Position numbers and translations under genes: made by a program. A stretch of 64,000 nt of DNA, taken from contig NC_009142.1 of assembly GCF_000062885.1 (NCBI RefSeq), forward strand, positions 8,111,584-8,175,583, read 5' to 3'. This DNA is from Saccharopolyspora erythraea NRRL 2338 (GTDB lineage Bacteria; Actinomycetota; Actinomycetes; Mycobacteriales; Pseudonocardiaceae). This document shows, piece by piece, positions 42,924-51,725 of the stretch (position 1 is its first letter; each line of letters begins with the position of its first letter). Under the pieces are notes generated by a model. The model searched no databases. It saw nothing but the letters and a program-made list of their open reading frames with translations, and was not told where the DNA came from.

Positions 42924-44318
42924 CTATTCCTGGGCCATGTCCACGAAACGGCTGTAGTGCAGCTGGTGGGCCACGGTGATGGTCGACGTCGGACCGGCGC
43001 GGTGCTTGGCCAGGATCAGGTCCGCCTCGCCCATGCGCGGGTCGTCGCGCTCGAAGGCGTCGGGGCGGTGGATCAGTATGACCATGTCGGCGTCCTGCTC
43101 CAGCGAACCCGACTCGCGCAGGTCCGAAAGCTGCGGCTTCTTGTCCGTGCGCTGTTCGGGACCTCGGTTGAGCTGCGAGATCGCCACCACCGGCACCTCG
43201 AGCTCCTTGGCCAGCAGCTTGAGGTTACGCGAGAACTCCGAGACCTCCTGCTGACGCGACTCGACGCGCTTGCCCGAGGTCATCAGCTGCATGTAGTCGA
43301 CCACGATGAGCTGGATGTCGTTGCGCTGCTTGAGCCTGCGGGCCTTCGCGCGGATCTCCATCATCGTCAGGTTCGGCGAGTCGTCGACGAACAGCGGCGC
43401 CTCGCTGATCTCGCTCATCCGCCGCGCCAGCCGCGTCCAGTCGTCGTCGGTCATCCGGCCGCCGCGCATGTCGCCGAGCCGGATCCGGGCCTCTGCCGAG
43501 AGCATTCGCATCACGATCTCGGTCTTGCCCATCTCCAGGGAGAAGATGACGCTGGCCAGGCCGTGCTTGATCGACGCCGACCGGGCGAAGTCCAGTCCAA
43601 GCGTCGACTTGCCCACACCGGGTCGAGCCGCGACGATGATCATCTGGCCCGGGTGCAGGCCGTTCGTGACGGCGTCGAGGTCGGTGAAGCCGGTCGGGAT
43701 GCCCAGGGACTCGCCGCCGCGGGAGGCGATGGCGTCGATCTCGTCCATGGTGGGCTGCAGGAGGTCCTCGAGGGCGGCGTAGTCCTCGCTTGTCCTGCGC
43801 TCGGTGACGTCGTAGATCGCGGCCTGCGCGCGGTCGACGACCTCCTCGATCGGCGAGCCCTCCGAACCGTGGTAGCCGAGCTGCACGATGCGCGTGCCGG
43901 CCTCGACCAGCCGACGCAGCAACGCCTTCTCGGCGACGATCTCGGCGTAGTAGCCCGCGTTCGCTGCGGTCGGCACCGTCGCGATGAGGGTGTGCATGTA
44001 CGGGGCGCCGCCGACGCGCAGCAGTTCCTGCCTGCGGTCGAGCTCGGCGGAGACGGTGATCGCGTCGGCGGGCTCACCGCGCCCGTACAGGTCGAGGACG
44101 CAGTCGTAGATGGCCTGGTGGGCCGGCCGGTAGAAGTCGTTGGGCCGCAGCACTTCCACGACGTCGGCGATGGCGTCCTTGCTCAGCATCATGCCGCCGA
44201 GGACGGACTGCTCGGCGGCGATGTCCTGCGGGGGCTGACGTTCGAACGACCCGTCGTAGTTCGCGGATCCGCCGCCGCCGGGGGAAGGTTCGGCTCCTCG
44301 TTCGTCGGCCAACGTCAC
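42924..44318 (-). CDS. dnaB: Replicative DNA helicase DnaB
   Basis: A 464-residue helicase starting at GTG 44318 (VTLADERGAEP). The N-terminal domain has PQDIAAEQSVLGGMMLSKDA; the RecA-like domain has GLHPGQMIIVAARPGVGKST (Walker A) and LIVVDYMQLM (Walker B). The C-terminus carries SQLNRGPEQRTDKKPQLSDL and ESGSLEQDAD, the arginine-finger and sensor region. DnaB unwinds the fork as a hexamer. No intein interrupts it, unlike M. tuberculosis dnaB. It follows the rpsF-ssb-rpsR-rplI unit, separated by a 610-bp region with DnaA-box-like repeats. Confidence 0.97.
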   Translation of the reverse strand: MTLADERGAEPSPGGGGSANYDGSFERQPPQDIAAEQSVLGGMMLSKDAIADVVEVLRPNDFYRPAHQAIYDCVLDLYGRGEPADAITVSAELDRRQELLRVGGAPYMHTLIATVPTAANAGYYAEIVAEKALLRRLVEAGTRIVQLGYHGSEGSPIEEVVDRAQAAIYDVTERRTSEDYAALEDLLQPTMDEIDAIASRGGESLGIPTGFTDLDAVTNGLHPGQMIIVAARPGVGKSTLGLDFARSASIKHGLASVIFSLEMGKTEIVMRMLSAEARIRLGDMRGGRMTDDDWTRLARRMSEISEAPLFVDDSPNLTMMEIRAKARRLKQRNDIQLIVVDYMQLMTSGKRVESRQQEVSEFSRNLKLLAKELEVPVVAISQLNRGPEQRTDKKPQLSDLRESGSLEQDADMVILIHRPDAFERDDPRMGEADLILAKHRAGPTSTITVAHQLHYSRFVDMAQE

Positions 44319-44928
44319 CGGTACCTGACACCTCCTCGAGGACCACCGCGCCGGGCGCGACGCGATGAGGCGACCTGTGCGCACGACAGGTCATGTGCCC
44401 GGGCACGACGCCGATGCCGACCCGTGCAGCCGTCGGACGCAGTCTGGCGCGCGAGCGCTCAAGATCACTCGCAGTTGCGACACCACACGCGCGGAGAAGC
44501 TAGATCGCCCGCTTGGAGCAGGCAAGCCGAGCTGTGGACAAACCCCGGGACAACCTGTGGACAGCTTGTGGAAGCCTGGGGACAACTGTCCCCCAGGCTG
44601 CTGGACCGCTGGGGACAACCTGGGGACAACCGGTCAAGATCGACCAGAAACCCCAGCTCAGCGGGTGTGTGCAAGCTGTGGAAGAAATCCGGGGAAAACT
44701 CTCGGCGTGTCGCGAGCGAGCTCGTTCTTCGGCGTGTCGGAACGCGATACGTCTACCAGGTCGGGAGTGACCAGGACTACGTCATCAGGGTGACGACGCC
44801 CCCGTATGGATCAAGAAGGACCAGAACGGGGGCGCCATCCGCGAAACCCGGCGGGGTGCCGGTCCGGTCGAGCCCGGGGACCGGCATCATCCGCTCGATC
44901 GCCGCCGACGACGGCCGGCGGCGTCCGT
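44319..44928. other. 610-bp intergenic region, dnaB to rplI
   Basis: No gene is supported here. The dnaB leader is next to 44319. 44533-44690 contains a dense set of DnaA-box-like sequences, and 44798-44833 holds an 8-bp-arm hairpin (GCCCCCGT/ACGGGGGC, 20-base loop) that may help terminate the rplI transcript. The rplI stop is at 44929. Confidence 0.65.
44533..44684. promoter_or_regulatory. Cluster of DnaA-box-like sequences
   Basis: TGTGGACAA at 44533-44541 is an exact DnaA box (TTGTCCACA on the minus strand). TGTGGACAG at 44556 differs at one end base. TGGGGACAA at 44577, 44610 and 44621 differs by one base, and TGTGGAAG occurs at 44567 and 44677. Seven near-boxes in 152 bp, mostly in the same orientation, are far denser than expected by chance. 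The cluster lies upstream of dnaB (minus strand). Confidence 0.6.
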
Positions 44929-45381
44929 TCAGCTCGCGGCGGAGATCTGAACGCTGACCGACGCCTTGACGTCGGGGTGCAGGCGCACGTCGACGGCGTG
45001 CTTGCCCAGGGACTTGATGTGCCCGCGGGTGTCGACCGAGCGCTTGTCCAGGTTCGGGCCACCGGCCTTGCGCACCGCGGAGACGATGTCGGCGGCGGTG
45101 ATCGAACCGAACAGCTTGCCCTGCTTGGAGACCTTGGCGGTCAGCGTGACCGCGCCCAGGCCCTGCAGCTGCTGCTTGAGCTCCTGGGCGTGCTCCAGGT
45201 TGCGGACCCGCTTGGCCTCCTGGGTGCGGCGGATCGTCTCGACCTGCTTCTGCGCACCCTTGGTGGCCACGATCGCCAGGCCGCGGGGCAGCAGCAGGTT
45301 GCGGGCGTAGCCGTCCTTGACCTCGACGATGTCGCCGGACTCGCCGAGGCCGGTCACGTCAGCGGTGAGGATGATCTTCAC
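44929..45381 (-). CDS. rplI: 50S ribosomal protein bL9
   Basis: A 150-residue protein with a GTG start 45381 ([20 protein letters not shown]) preceded by AAGGAG. The family signature is [19 protein letters not shown], followed by the long central helix ([20 protein letters not shown]) and the C-terminal RNA-binding domain ([19 protein letters not shown]). bL9 binds 23S rRNA at the base of the L1 stalk. It is the last gene of the rpsF-ssb-rpsR-rplI operon, 20 bp after rpsR. Confidence 0.97.
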   Translation of the reverse strand: MKIILTADVTGLGESGDIVEVKDGYARNLLLPRGLAIVATKGAQKQVETIRRTQEAKRVRNLEHAQELKQQLQGLGAVTLTAKVSKQGKLFGSITAADIVSAVRKAGGPNLDKRSVDTRGHIKSLGKHAVDVRLHPDVKASVSVQISAAS

Positions 45382-45401
45382 GACGTGTCTCCTTCCAGCG
45401 A

Positions 45402-45641
45402 TCAGCGAGCGGTCGAGGTGTAGGGCAGCAGCGCCATCTCGCGGGCGTTCTTCACCGCGATGGCGACGTCGCGCTGGTGCTGGCTGCAGTTGCCGGTCAC
45501 GCGACGGGCACGGATCTTGCCGCGGTCGGAGATGTACTTCCGCAGCAGCGTCGTGTCCTTGTAGTCGATGCTCTGCGCGGCCTTGTCCTTGCAGAACACG
45601 CAGACCTTCTTCTTCGGCTTGCGCACGGGCGCCTTGGCCAT
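45402..45641 (-). CDS. rpsR: 30S ribosomal protein bS18
   Basis: A 79-residue protein ([20 protein letters not shown]) with AGGAGGA seven bases upstream. It has the S18 core [20 protein letters not shown] and [20 protein letters not shown]. The CVFC pair and the later cysteine give the zinc-binding (C+) form of S18 found in actinobacterial rpsR1. It sits in the middle of the ribosomal/ssb operon. Confidence 0.97.
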   Translation of the reverse strand: MAKAPVRKPKKKVCVFCKDKAAQSIDYKDTTLLRKYISDRGKIRARRVTGNCSQHQRDVAIAVKNAREMALLPYTSTAR

Positions 45642-45691
45642 CGGTCTTCCTCCTGAGCGAAAACTTCTGTCTTTGGTGCGGGGTGGCGCCG

Positions 45692-46171
45692 TCAGAAAGG
45701 CGGCTCGTCGCTGAACCCGCCGCCGGAACCGGCAGGCGGGGCCGAGCCCCACGGGTCGTCCGCGGGCGGGGCGCCCCCACCGGGGCCGCCGAACCCGCCA
45801 CCGCTGCGGCTGACCTTGTTGACCTTCGCGGTCGCGTAGCGCAGCGAGGGGCCGATCTCGTCGACCTCCAGCTCGACGACGGTGCGCTTCTCGCCTTCCT
45901 TCGTCTCGAAGGAACGCTGGCGCAGCCGGCCCTGCACGACCACCCGCATGCCGCGGGTGAGCGACTCGGCGACGTTCTCCGCCGCCTGCCGCCAGATGTT
46001 GCAGCGCAGGAACAGCGCCTCGCCGTCCTTCCACTCGCCGGTCTGGCGGTCGAACGTCCGGGGGGTGGAGGCGACCGTGAAGTTCGCGACCGCGGCGCCG
46101 GACGGGGTGAAGCGCAGTTCCGGATCGGCGGTCAGGTTGCCGACCACCGTGATTACCGTTTCACCAGCCAT
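45692..46171 (-). CDS. ssb: Single-stranded DNA-binding protein
   Basis: A 159-residue SSB starting [20 protein letters not shown]. The OB fold covers about residues 1-115 ([60 protein letters not shown]). It is followed by a short Gly/Pro-rich linker and the acidic C-terminal tip SDEPPF, which binds DnaB-loading and repair partners. The second gene of the operon, 59 bp after rpsF. Confidence 0.97.
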   Translation of the reverse strand: MAGETVITVVGNLTADPELRFTPSGAAVANFTVASTPRTFDRQTGEWKDGEALFLRCNIWRQAAENVAESLTRGMRVVVQGRLRQRSFETKEGEKRTVVELEVDEIGPSLRYATAKVNKVSRSGGGFGGPGGGAPPADDPWGSAPPAGSGGGFSDEPPF

Positions 46172-46230
46172 CGCCTGGGACTCCAGCTCTCCTAGATGCG
46201 GGCTCGCCTGCTAGCTGCGCGCGGCGCAGG

Positions 46231-46587
46231 TCAGACGGACGCCTCGGGACGGTTCTTGGCCTTGGCAGCGGCACGGGCGACGCGGGCGGCCTTGCGCGGC
46301 TCCACGACGCGGCGCAGCACCTTGGTCCGCAGCACCGTCTCGTTGAGGTTCAGCTGGCGGTCGAGCTCCTTGACGGAGGCCGGCTCGCTGTTGAGGTCGA
46401 GGACCACGTAGATGCCCTCGGCCTGCTTGTCGATCTCGTAGGCGAGCCGACGGCGACCCCAGACGTCGACCTTCTCGACGCTGCCACCGTCGTTGCGGAT
46501 GACGTTGAGGAAGTTTTCCAGTGACGGAGCGACAGTGCGCTCGTCCAGGCTCGGGTCGAGGATGACCATGAGCTCGTAATGACGCAT
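46231..46587 (-). CDS. rpsF: 30S ribosomal protein bS6
   Basis: A 118-residue protein starting [17 protein letters not shown]; the SD AGGAGGTGA lies nine bases upstream, and GTG 46596 is too close to it. Family segments are [20 protein letters not shown] and [20 protein letters not shown]. bS6 forms a heterodimer with bS18 on the 30S platform. First gene of the operon with ssb, rpsR and rplI. Confidence 0.97.
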   Translation of the reverse strand: MRHYELMVILDPSLDERTVAPSLENFLNVIRNDGGSVEKVDVWGRRRLAYEIDKQAEGIYVVLDLNSEPASVKELDRQLNLNETVLRTKVLRRVVEPRKAARVARAAAKAKNRPEASV

Positions 46588-46748
46588 GAAGACCACTCAC
46601 CTCCTGTGGACTCACGGCCACGGGCTCTCCGTGGCAGGAGGGTCGTCGCGTCGACGAACCGTTCAAAGGTAGCAAGGGCGCCCGACAGGCCTCACCCGGG
46701 GCCTCACGCCGCAGGTCATGGCCGGTCCGCGGCCGAACCCGCCCCTGG

Positions 46749-47711
46749 TCACTGCCTCCGCAGGACCCACGTGCGCACGAGCGCGGCGGTCAGTCCGGCG
46801 ATCGAGACAGCCGCCAGCAGCACCGGCAGGGCCACCCGGTCGCCGCCGGTGGTGGGCAGGGCCTCGGCGTTGCCGACGGCGCGGACCTGCTCCTGCTCGC
46901 GCTGCTTCTGCTGCTGCTCGGCCCACGGCCTGGTCAGCGTGCCGACGTCGGGTGTGAAGCCGGGCACCTGGCCGTAGCGGGCCCACGGCGGCAGCGAGCC
47001 GGGCACGTAGGAGTAGTTGCCGGGCACCGCCCGGTAAGGCGCGGCGGCGCCCTGCGCGGCGTACGCCTCGGGCGGTAACGGCGCGCCGGGAGGCGGGGCC
47101 TGCACGTCGTCGCTGGTCGGCGTCTCGGACGGCACGGTCTGCGGCGGAGGCGGCGCGGGCTGCGGATCCGGGGCGGGCGCGGGCGGCGGCGGGGGAGGCG
47201 GTTCTTCCGGCGCCTCGGCGTTGACGGTGACGGCGTTGCCGATGCTCACCAGGTTGCCGAAGTGCCAGCTGACCGCGTCGACCTTGTCCTCGGGCAGGCC
47301 GAGCTGGGCGATGCGGGGCTTGGCGGCCCGGGCGATGTCCCCGCCGGAGTAGAAGGTGCGGCCCTCCCCGGCGGTGCCCAGCGGGATCGGCGGCAGCTCG
47401 CGGAACCGCTCGACGGCGTCGGCGGCCGCACCGAAGTCCAGCGGCATCGCCAGCAGCACCGCCTCGCGGACCTTGAGGTCCATGGTCGACGGCGACAGCG
47501 CGACCGACTGGCCGACCACGGCGTCGACCACCGCCAGCGAGCGGTCGACGACCAGCGTGTCGGCGGCGGCGGCGGTGCCCGCGCCGAGGAACGTGCTCGC
47601 GGTGATCGCCAGCCCGACCAGCCCGGCGGCGGCGCCGCGTCTGGCCCGCCGCACCAGCGGGTTGGGCCTGCCGTCGCACCCCCGCGCGTCCGGTGCCGAT
47701 CCTTCACCCAT
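46749..47711 (-). CDS. Secreted proline-rich protein with LPTTG sorting signal
   Basis: A 320-residue protein. A signal peptide covers about residues 15-50 (RRARRGAAAGLVGLAITAST, cleavage after GTAAAA). A folded region to about 170 follows (TLVVDRSLAVVDAVVGQSVA, FYSGGDIARAAKPRIAQLGL). A long Pro-rich stretch (EEPPPPPPPAPAPDPQPA) precedes the C-terminal sorting signal: LPTTG, a hydrophobic span (VALPVLLAAVSIAGLTAALV) and the basic tail RTWVLRRQ. It would be anchored by a class E/F-type sortase to peptidoglycan. The folded part is not recognised. It lies just downstream of the ribosomal operon's opposite side and is divergent from nfo. Confidence 0.85.
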   Translation of the reverse strand: MGEGSAPDARGCDGRPNPLVRRARRGAAAGLVGLAITASTFLGAGTAAAADTLVVDRSLAVVDAVVGQSVALSPSTMDLKVREAVLLAMPLDFGAAADAVERFRELPPIPLGTAGEGRTFYSGGDIARAAKPRIAQLGLPEDKVDAVSWHFGNLVSIGNAVTVNAEAPEEPPPPPPPAPAPDPQPAPPPPQTVPSETPTSDDVQAPPPGAPLPPEAYAAQGAAAPYRAVPGNYSYVPGSLPPWARYGQVPGFTPDVGTLTRPWAEQQQKQREQEQVRAVGNAEALPTTGGDRVALPVLLAAVSIAGLTAALVRTWVLRRQ

Positions 47712-47840
47712 GGCGAGACCTCCCCTGCGCTCCGGCGCACGAACACCGTCGACCTTCTCAGAGGGATCAACTGCGCAACACCCTCGAGGTGATGCGTCAG
47801 GGCCGAATTCGGCGGAAATCCCACGATCTAAGCTGGGCCC

Positions 47841-48611
47841 ATGCGCATCGGTGCCCACGTCCGCGACGACGATCCCGTGTCCGCCGCCGCCGAGCGCGGC
47901 GCCGAGGTCGTCCAGTTCTTCCTGTCCGACCCCCAGGGCTGGAAGGCCCCGAAGCCGCACCCGCAGGCCGACGAGCTGCGCGAGAGCGACCTGGCGGTGT
48001 TCATCCACTCCCCGTACGTGATCAACGTGGCGTCGCTGAACAACCGGATCCGCATCCCGTCCCGCAAGCTGGTCACCCAGCACGCGAAGGCCGCGGCGGC
48101 GGTCGGCGCGCAGGGCCTGGTGGTGCACGGCGGGCACGTGACCAAGGACGACGACCCGGCCGAGGGCGTGGCGAACTGGCGCAAGATGTTCGAGCGCCAG
48201 GCCGACGAGGGCGGCTTCGAGGTGCCGGTGCTGATCGAGAACACCGCGGGCGGGGCCAACGCGATGGCCCGCCGGTTCGACGCGCTGGCCCGGCTGTGGG
48301 ACGCGGTCGGCGAGTTCGGCGCGGGGTTCTGCCTGGACACCTGCCACGCGCACGCCGCGGGCGAGGAACTGCTCGACGTCGTCGACCGGGTCAAGACGAT
48401 CACCGGCCGGATCGACCTGGTGCACCTCAACGACTCCCGGGACGGCTTCGGCTCGTCGCGGGACCGCCACGCCAACATCGGCGCCGGGGAGATCGACCCG
48501 GAGCTGCTGGTCGCGGTCTGCTCCAGCGCCGGAGCCCCGGTCGTCGTGGAGACGCCGGGCGAGGGCCAGGCCGACGACATCGCCTACCTGCGCGAGCGCT
48601 GCCCGTCGTGA
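47841..48611 (+). CDS. nfo: Deoxyribonuclease IV (endonuclease IV)
   Basis: A 256-residue TIM-barrel AP endonuclease starting MRIGAHVRDDDPVSAAAERG. Metal-ligand motifs are FIHSPYVINVAS, GLVVHGGHV (His), VLIENTAGG (Glu), FCLDTCHAHAAG (Asp-x-x-His) and LVHLNDSRDGFGSSRDRHAN with the IGAGEI end. It cleaves abasic sites through three zinc ions in base excision repair. Slightly shorter than E. coli Nfo (285 residues). It is transcribed toward the GT87 gene. Confidence 0.94.
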   Translation: MRIGAHVRDDDPVSAAAERGAEVVQFFLSDPQGWKAPKPHPQADELRESDLAVFIHSPYVINVASLNNRIRIPSRKLVTQHAKAAAAVGAQGLVVHGGHVTKDDDPAEGVANWRKMFERQADEGGFEVPVLIENTAGGANAMARRFDALARLWDAVGEFGAGFCLDTCHAHAAGEELLDVVDRVKTITGRIDLVHLNDSRDGFGSSRDRHANIGAGEIDPELLVAVCSSAGAPVVVETPGEGQADDIAYLRERCPS

Positions 48612-48655
48612 CGCCTCGCGCCGCGCGGCGCGGACGCCCTGCACCGGACCCACCC

Positions 48656-48669
48656 AGGAGGTCGCCATC
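48656..48669 (+). promoter_or_regulatory. SD positioned on an AUC codon
   Basis: AGGAGGT (48656-48662) is a near-perfect SD. The codon at normal distance is ATC at 48667-48669, in frame with the glycosyltransferase; the first ATG in frame (48700) is 38 bases away and has no SD of its own. Non-AUG start at ATC is rare but known in bacteria. Confidence 0.5.
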
Positions 48670-48699
48670 AGCACTGCGGGCGCCGGCCGACGGCTGACG

Positions 48700-49995
48700 A
48701 TGGCCGGCCTGGTCGCGTTGTGCCTGCTCACGGCCGCGACCATGTTCCTCGGGTACGCCAACAAGTTGCGCTGCACGGGGCCGGAGTTCAACGAGTGGGG
48801 CCGGTCGGAGCCCGCCTACCAGGAACGCTCCTACGGCGAGGTCTGCTACTCCGACATCCAGAACCTCTGGATCGGGCGGGACATCGACCGGCACACCTTC
48901 CCCTACGTCCACGGCGGCATCGACGAGGACGGTTCGCTCTACGGCGGTGTCGTCGAGTACCCGGTGCTGTCGGGCCTGGTGATCTGGCTCGGCGCGCTGT
49001 TCGTGGAGACCGACGCCGGGTTCCTGGCGGCGTCCGCGCTGCTCATGGCGCCTTTCGGGCTGGCCGTCGCGTGGTGGCTGGGCCGGTTGAGCGGCTGGCG
49101 GGCGCTGCTGTGGGCGTTGGGCCCGCCGCTGGTGCTCTACGCCTTCCACAACTGGGACCTGCCCGCGGTGGCCTGTTCGGTGGCCGCGGTGTTCGTGGTG
49201 CACCGGTGGACGTCGGTGCCGTTGCGCAGGCGGGCGCTGCTCGGTGCCGTGCTGCTCGGGGTGGGGTTCGCCTTCAAGATCTACCCGGGCCTGTTCGTGA
49301 TCCCGCTGGCGCTGCACGTGCTCACCAGCGGTTCCCGGCGGTTCGACGTCAAGGGCGCGTTGCAGGTCGTGGGGGTCGCGGCGGTCACCGTCCTCGTCGC
49401 GAACCTGCCGTTCGCGCTGGCCGGGTTCCGGGGCTGGCTGGCGTCGTTCCAGTTCCAGTCCGACCGCCGGATCGACCTGAGCACCAACTCGATCTGGTAC
49501 TGGGGCTTCCGCGCCTACACCGGCAGCGACGAGTTCCAGGCGGTCATGGGCGTGGTGTCGCCCGTGCTGATGCTGCTGTCGTTCGCGCTGGCGTGCCGGC
49601 TCGGCTGGCGCAGGTACGTCCGCACCGGCCGCTACCCCTGGATCCAGGTGTCGGCGGCGATGCTCTGCGGGTTCCTGCTGCTGCACAAGGTGCACTCGCC
49701 GCAGTACACGCTGTGGCTGCTGCCGTTCTTCGTGCTGGTGTCGGTGCGGTGGGAGTGGATCGCGGCGTACCTGCTGGCGGACGCGGCGATGGGCATCAGC
49801 ATCTTCCGCTGGCTGTACCTGTCGATGGAGGGCGAGCCCAGCGGCATCCACGACGGCTTCACCGCGCAGGCGCTGATGATCGGCGTCTGGGGCCGCGCCG
49901 CGCTGCTGGTCGGGCTGTTCGCGGCGTTCCTGGCGGCGCGCAGCCCGGTCGACGACGACGAACGCGCCGAGGTCCGAGAGCTGCGGACGGCCTGA
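48700..49995 (+). CDS. GT87-family membrane glycosyltransferase
   Basis: A 431-residue protein from ATG 48700, or 442 residues if it starts at the SD-supported ATC 48667. It has about 10-11 membrane spans and the GT-C pattern of actinobacterial polyprenyl-phosphate-mannose-dependent transferases. The first loop is GPEFNEWGRSEPAYQERSYG-like with acidic residues (EVCYSDIQNLWIGRDIDRHT, YVHGGIDEDG, VEYPVLSG). Later segments are GVGFAFKIYPGLFVIPLAL and HKVHSPQYTLWLLPFF. Such enzymes add mannose or arabinose to envelope glycolipids. It is convergent with another GT87 gene, three bases apart. Confidence 0.85.
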   Translation: MAGLVALCLLTAATMFLGYANKLRCTGPEFNEWGRSEPAYQERSYGEVCYSDIQNLWIGRDIDRHTFPYVHGGIDEDGSLYGGVVEYPVLSGLVIWLGALFVETDAGFLAASALLMAPFGLAVAWWLGRLSGWRALLWALGPPLVLYAFHNWDLPAVACSVAAVFVVHRWTSVPLRRRALLGAVLLGVGFAFKIYPGLFVIPLALHVLTSGSRRFDVKGALQVVGVAAVTVLVANLPFALAGFRGWLASFQFQSDRRIDLSTNSIWYWGFRAYTGSDEFQAVMGVVSPVLMLLSFALACRLGWRRYVRTGRYPWIQVSAAMLCGFLLLHKVHSPQYTLWLLPFFVLVSVRWEWIAAYLLADAAMGISIFRWLYLSMEGEPSGIHDGFTAQALMIGVWGRAALLVGLFAAFLAARSPVDDDERAEVRELRTA

Positions 49996-49998
49996 CGG

Positions 49999-51621
49999 CT
50001 ACGACGGCTGCCCTGCCGGGACCCGGTCGGCGCCGCCTCGGTGGCGCAGGCCGGGCAGGGTGAAGCGGTCCCGCGCACCGTCCAGGAAACCGCCGCACGG
50101 ATCGTCGGCGACGGGCGCGGTGCGGTTACCGCGCAACGCCAGCGTGGTGCGGACGCGGTCGCGGGCGGGGTCGAGGATCTCGCGGACGACGAGCACGCAC
50201 AGGGCGACGACCACCGCGTCCCGCAGGACCACCGCGCCCAGGAACCAGCCCTCGGGCAGGCCCTTGTTGCCGGTGCCGAGGTAGTAGTACATGCGCGGCG
50301 CCCACACCAGCGCGTCGACGAGCATCCACGACAGCAGCAGCCGCCAGCGCGGGATCGCCAGCACCGCCAGCGGCACCAGCCACAGCGAGTACTGCGGGCT
50401 CCACACCTTGTTGGTCAGCAGGAACACCGCGACCACCAGGAAGCAGAGCTGCGCCAGCCGCGGGCGCACCGGGGCGGCCAGCGCGAGCCAGGCGATGCCG
50501 GCGCAGGCCAGCACGAACAGCGCCCCGCTGACGAGGTTGAGCACGACCGGGGCCTGACCGGACGCCAGCGGCCCGTCGAAGCCGGGCCAGCCGGTGAAGT
50601 AGGACAGCGCGTTGTAGAGGGAGTCCGGGTCGGCCGGGCGTTCGGCGTTGAGGCGGAAGAACTCCCGCCATCCGGTCGGGTAGAGCAGAAGGATCGGCAG
50701 GTTCACCGCCAGCCAGCTCACCGCCGCCGCCAGCAGCGTGTGCATCCCCTCGCGCAGCCGGCCGGAACGCAGGCACAGCACCAGCAGCGGTCCGAGGAAG
50801 AACAGCGGGTAGAGCTTCGCCGCACCGCCCAGGCCGATCAGCACGCCCGCGAGCACCGGTCTGCGCCGCGACCACGCCAGCAGCCCGGCGGTGCCGAACG
50901 CGGTGGCCAGTGCGTCGAAGTTGGTGAAGACGTGCACGAACGCCAGCGGGCTGACCGCGGCCAGCGCGGCGTCCCACACCCGTCTGCGGCACAGCATCAC
51001 CAGCGCCCACACCGTCGTCAGCCACGCCGCCGTCAGCCAGAAGACGCTGACGTTGAAGTACAGGACGGTGATCATCATGGCCGGCAGCCAGCCCATGCTC
51101 GCCAGCGTCGACCAGCCGTCCGCAATCTTGGCGTTGACCCACTGGAACAGCCCGGTGAGCACCGGGTACTCCATGTACCGGACCTTCTCCTGCGGGGTGC
51201 CCGCCCTCTCCAGCCACGCCGTCTTGTACGGGAAGACGCCGTCCGGCGCGAGGTCGCCCATGCCGTAGCGCGGGATGATGTCGGTGTAGCACATCGCCGT
51301 GTACTGGCGGCTGTTGCGCCAGTCGAGCTGCTGGCCGTTCTTGGTGTCGTAGGTCTGCAGGCACGGCGCCTTGAACAGGAAGCCCGCGGCGAGGGTGAGC
51401 GTCGCGAGCAGCAGCACCACCCGCAGCGGTGTCCAGAACCACTGCCTGCCGACCTGGGCGTGCCTGCCGAGGGGCCCGCCGAACGGCCTGCTCAGGCGCA
51501 GGGCCACCGACTCGGTCCAGGTCGGGGCCACCCGGTCCGCCGGACCGAGCGAGTCGCCGTCCACAGCCGCGCTCACGGGCTCGGACGTCTCGGTGCTGGC
51601 TTTCTCGGGCGAGGTGGACAC
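49999..51621 (-). CDS. GT87-family membrane mannosyltransferase (Rv0051-like)
   Basis: A 540-residue protein starting at GTG 51621 ([16 protein letters not shown]); an upstream reading from 51675 adds 18 residues. A cytoplasmic tail of about 70 residues is followed by about 11 spans. GT-C landmarks are the first-loop [76 protein letters not shown] and [18 protein letters not shown]. Its place beside ponA matches Rv0051 of M. tuberculosis (synteny from memory). It is probably a polyprenyl-phosphate sugar transferase of the envelope. Confidence 0.88.
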   Translation of the reverse strand: MSTSPEKASTETSEPVSAAVDGDSLGPADRVAPTWTESVALRLSRPFGGPLGRHAQVGRQWFWTPLRVVLLLATLTLAAGFLFKAPCLQTYDTKNGQQLDWRNSRQYTAMCYTDIIPRYGMGDLAPDGVFPYKTAWLERAGTPQEKVRYMEYPVLTGLFQWVNAKIADGWSTLASMGWLPAMMITVLYFNVSVFWLTAAWLTTVWALVMLCRRRVWDAALAAVSPLAFVHVFTNFDALATAFGTAGLLAWSRRRPVLAGVLIGLGGAAKLYPLFFLGPLLVLCLRSGRLREGMHTLLAAAVSWLAVNLPILLLYPTGWREFFRLNAERPADPDSLYNALSYFTGWPGFDGPLASGQAPVVLNLVSGALFVLACAGIAWLALAAPVRPRLAQLCFLVVAVFLLTNKVWSPQYSLWLVPLAVLAIPRWRLLLSWMLVDALVWAPRMYYYLGTGNKGLPEGWFLGAVVLRDAVVVALCVLVVREILDPARDRVRTTLALRGNRTAPVADDPCGGFLDGARDRFTLPGLRHRGGADRVPAGQPS

Positions 51622-51725
51622 GCCCCGGGATGCTACGGCGTTGGAACGCCGACGACCCCTGGGCGGGTGGATCACGCCACCTCGGCCCAGGGGTCGTCCT
51701 GCTCAGCCGCGCCGATCGCGCGGGG

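Noticed and set aside
42924-44318. Intein in dnaB
   Set aside because: Walker A, Walker B and flanking segments are continuous at normal spacing, and the protein has the usual length of about 460 residues.
44533-44684. The DnaA-box cluster as the chromosomal oriC
   Set aside because: No dnaA or dnaN is adjacent and there is no AT-rich unwinding region. In actinobacteria oriC lies between dnaA and dnaN, so this is at most a secondary site.
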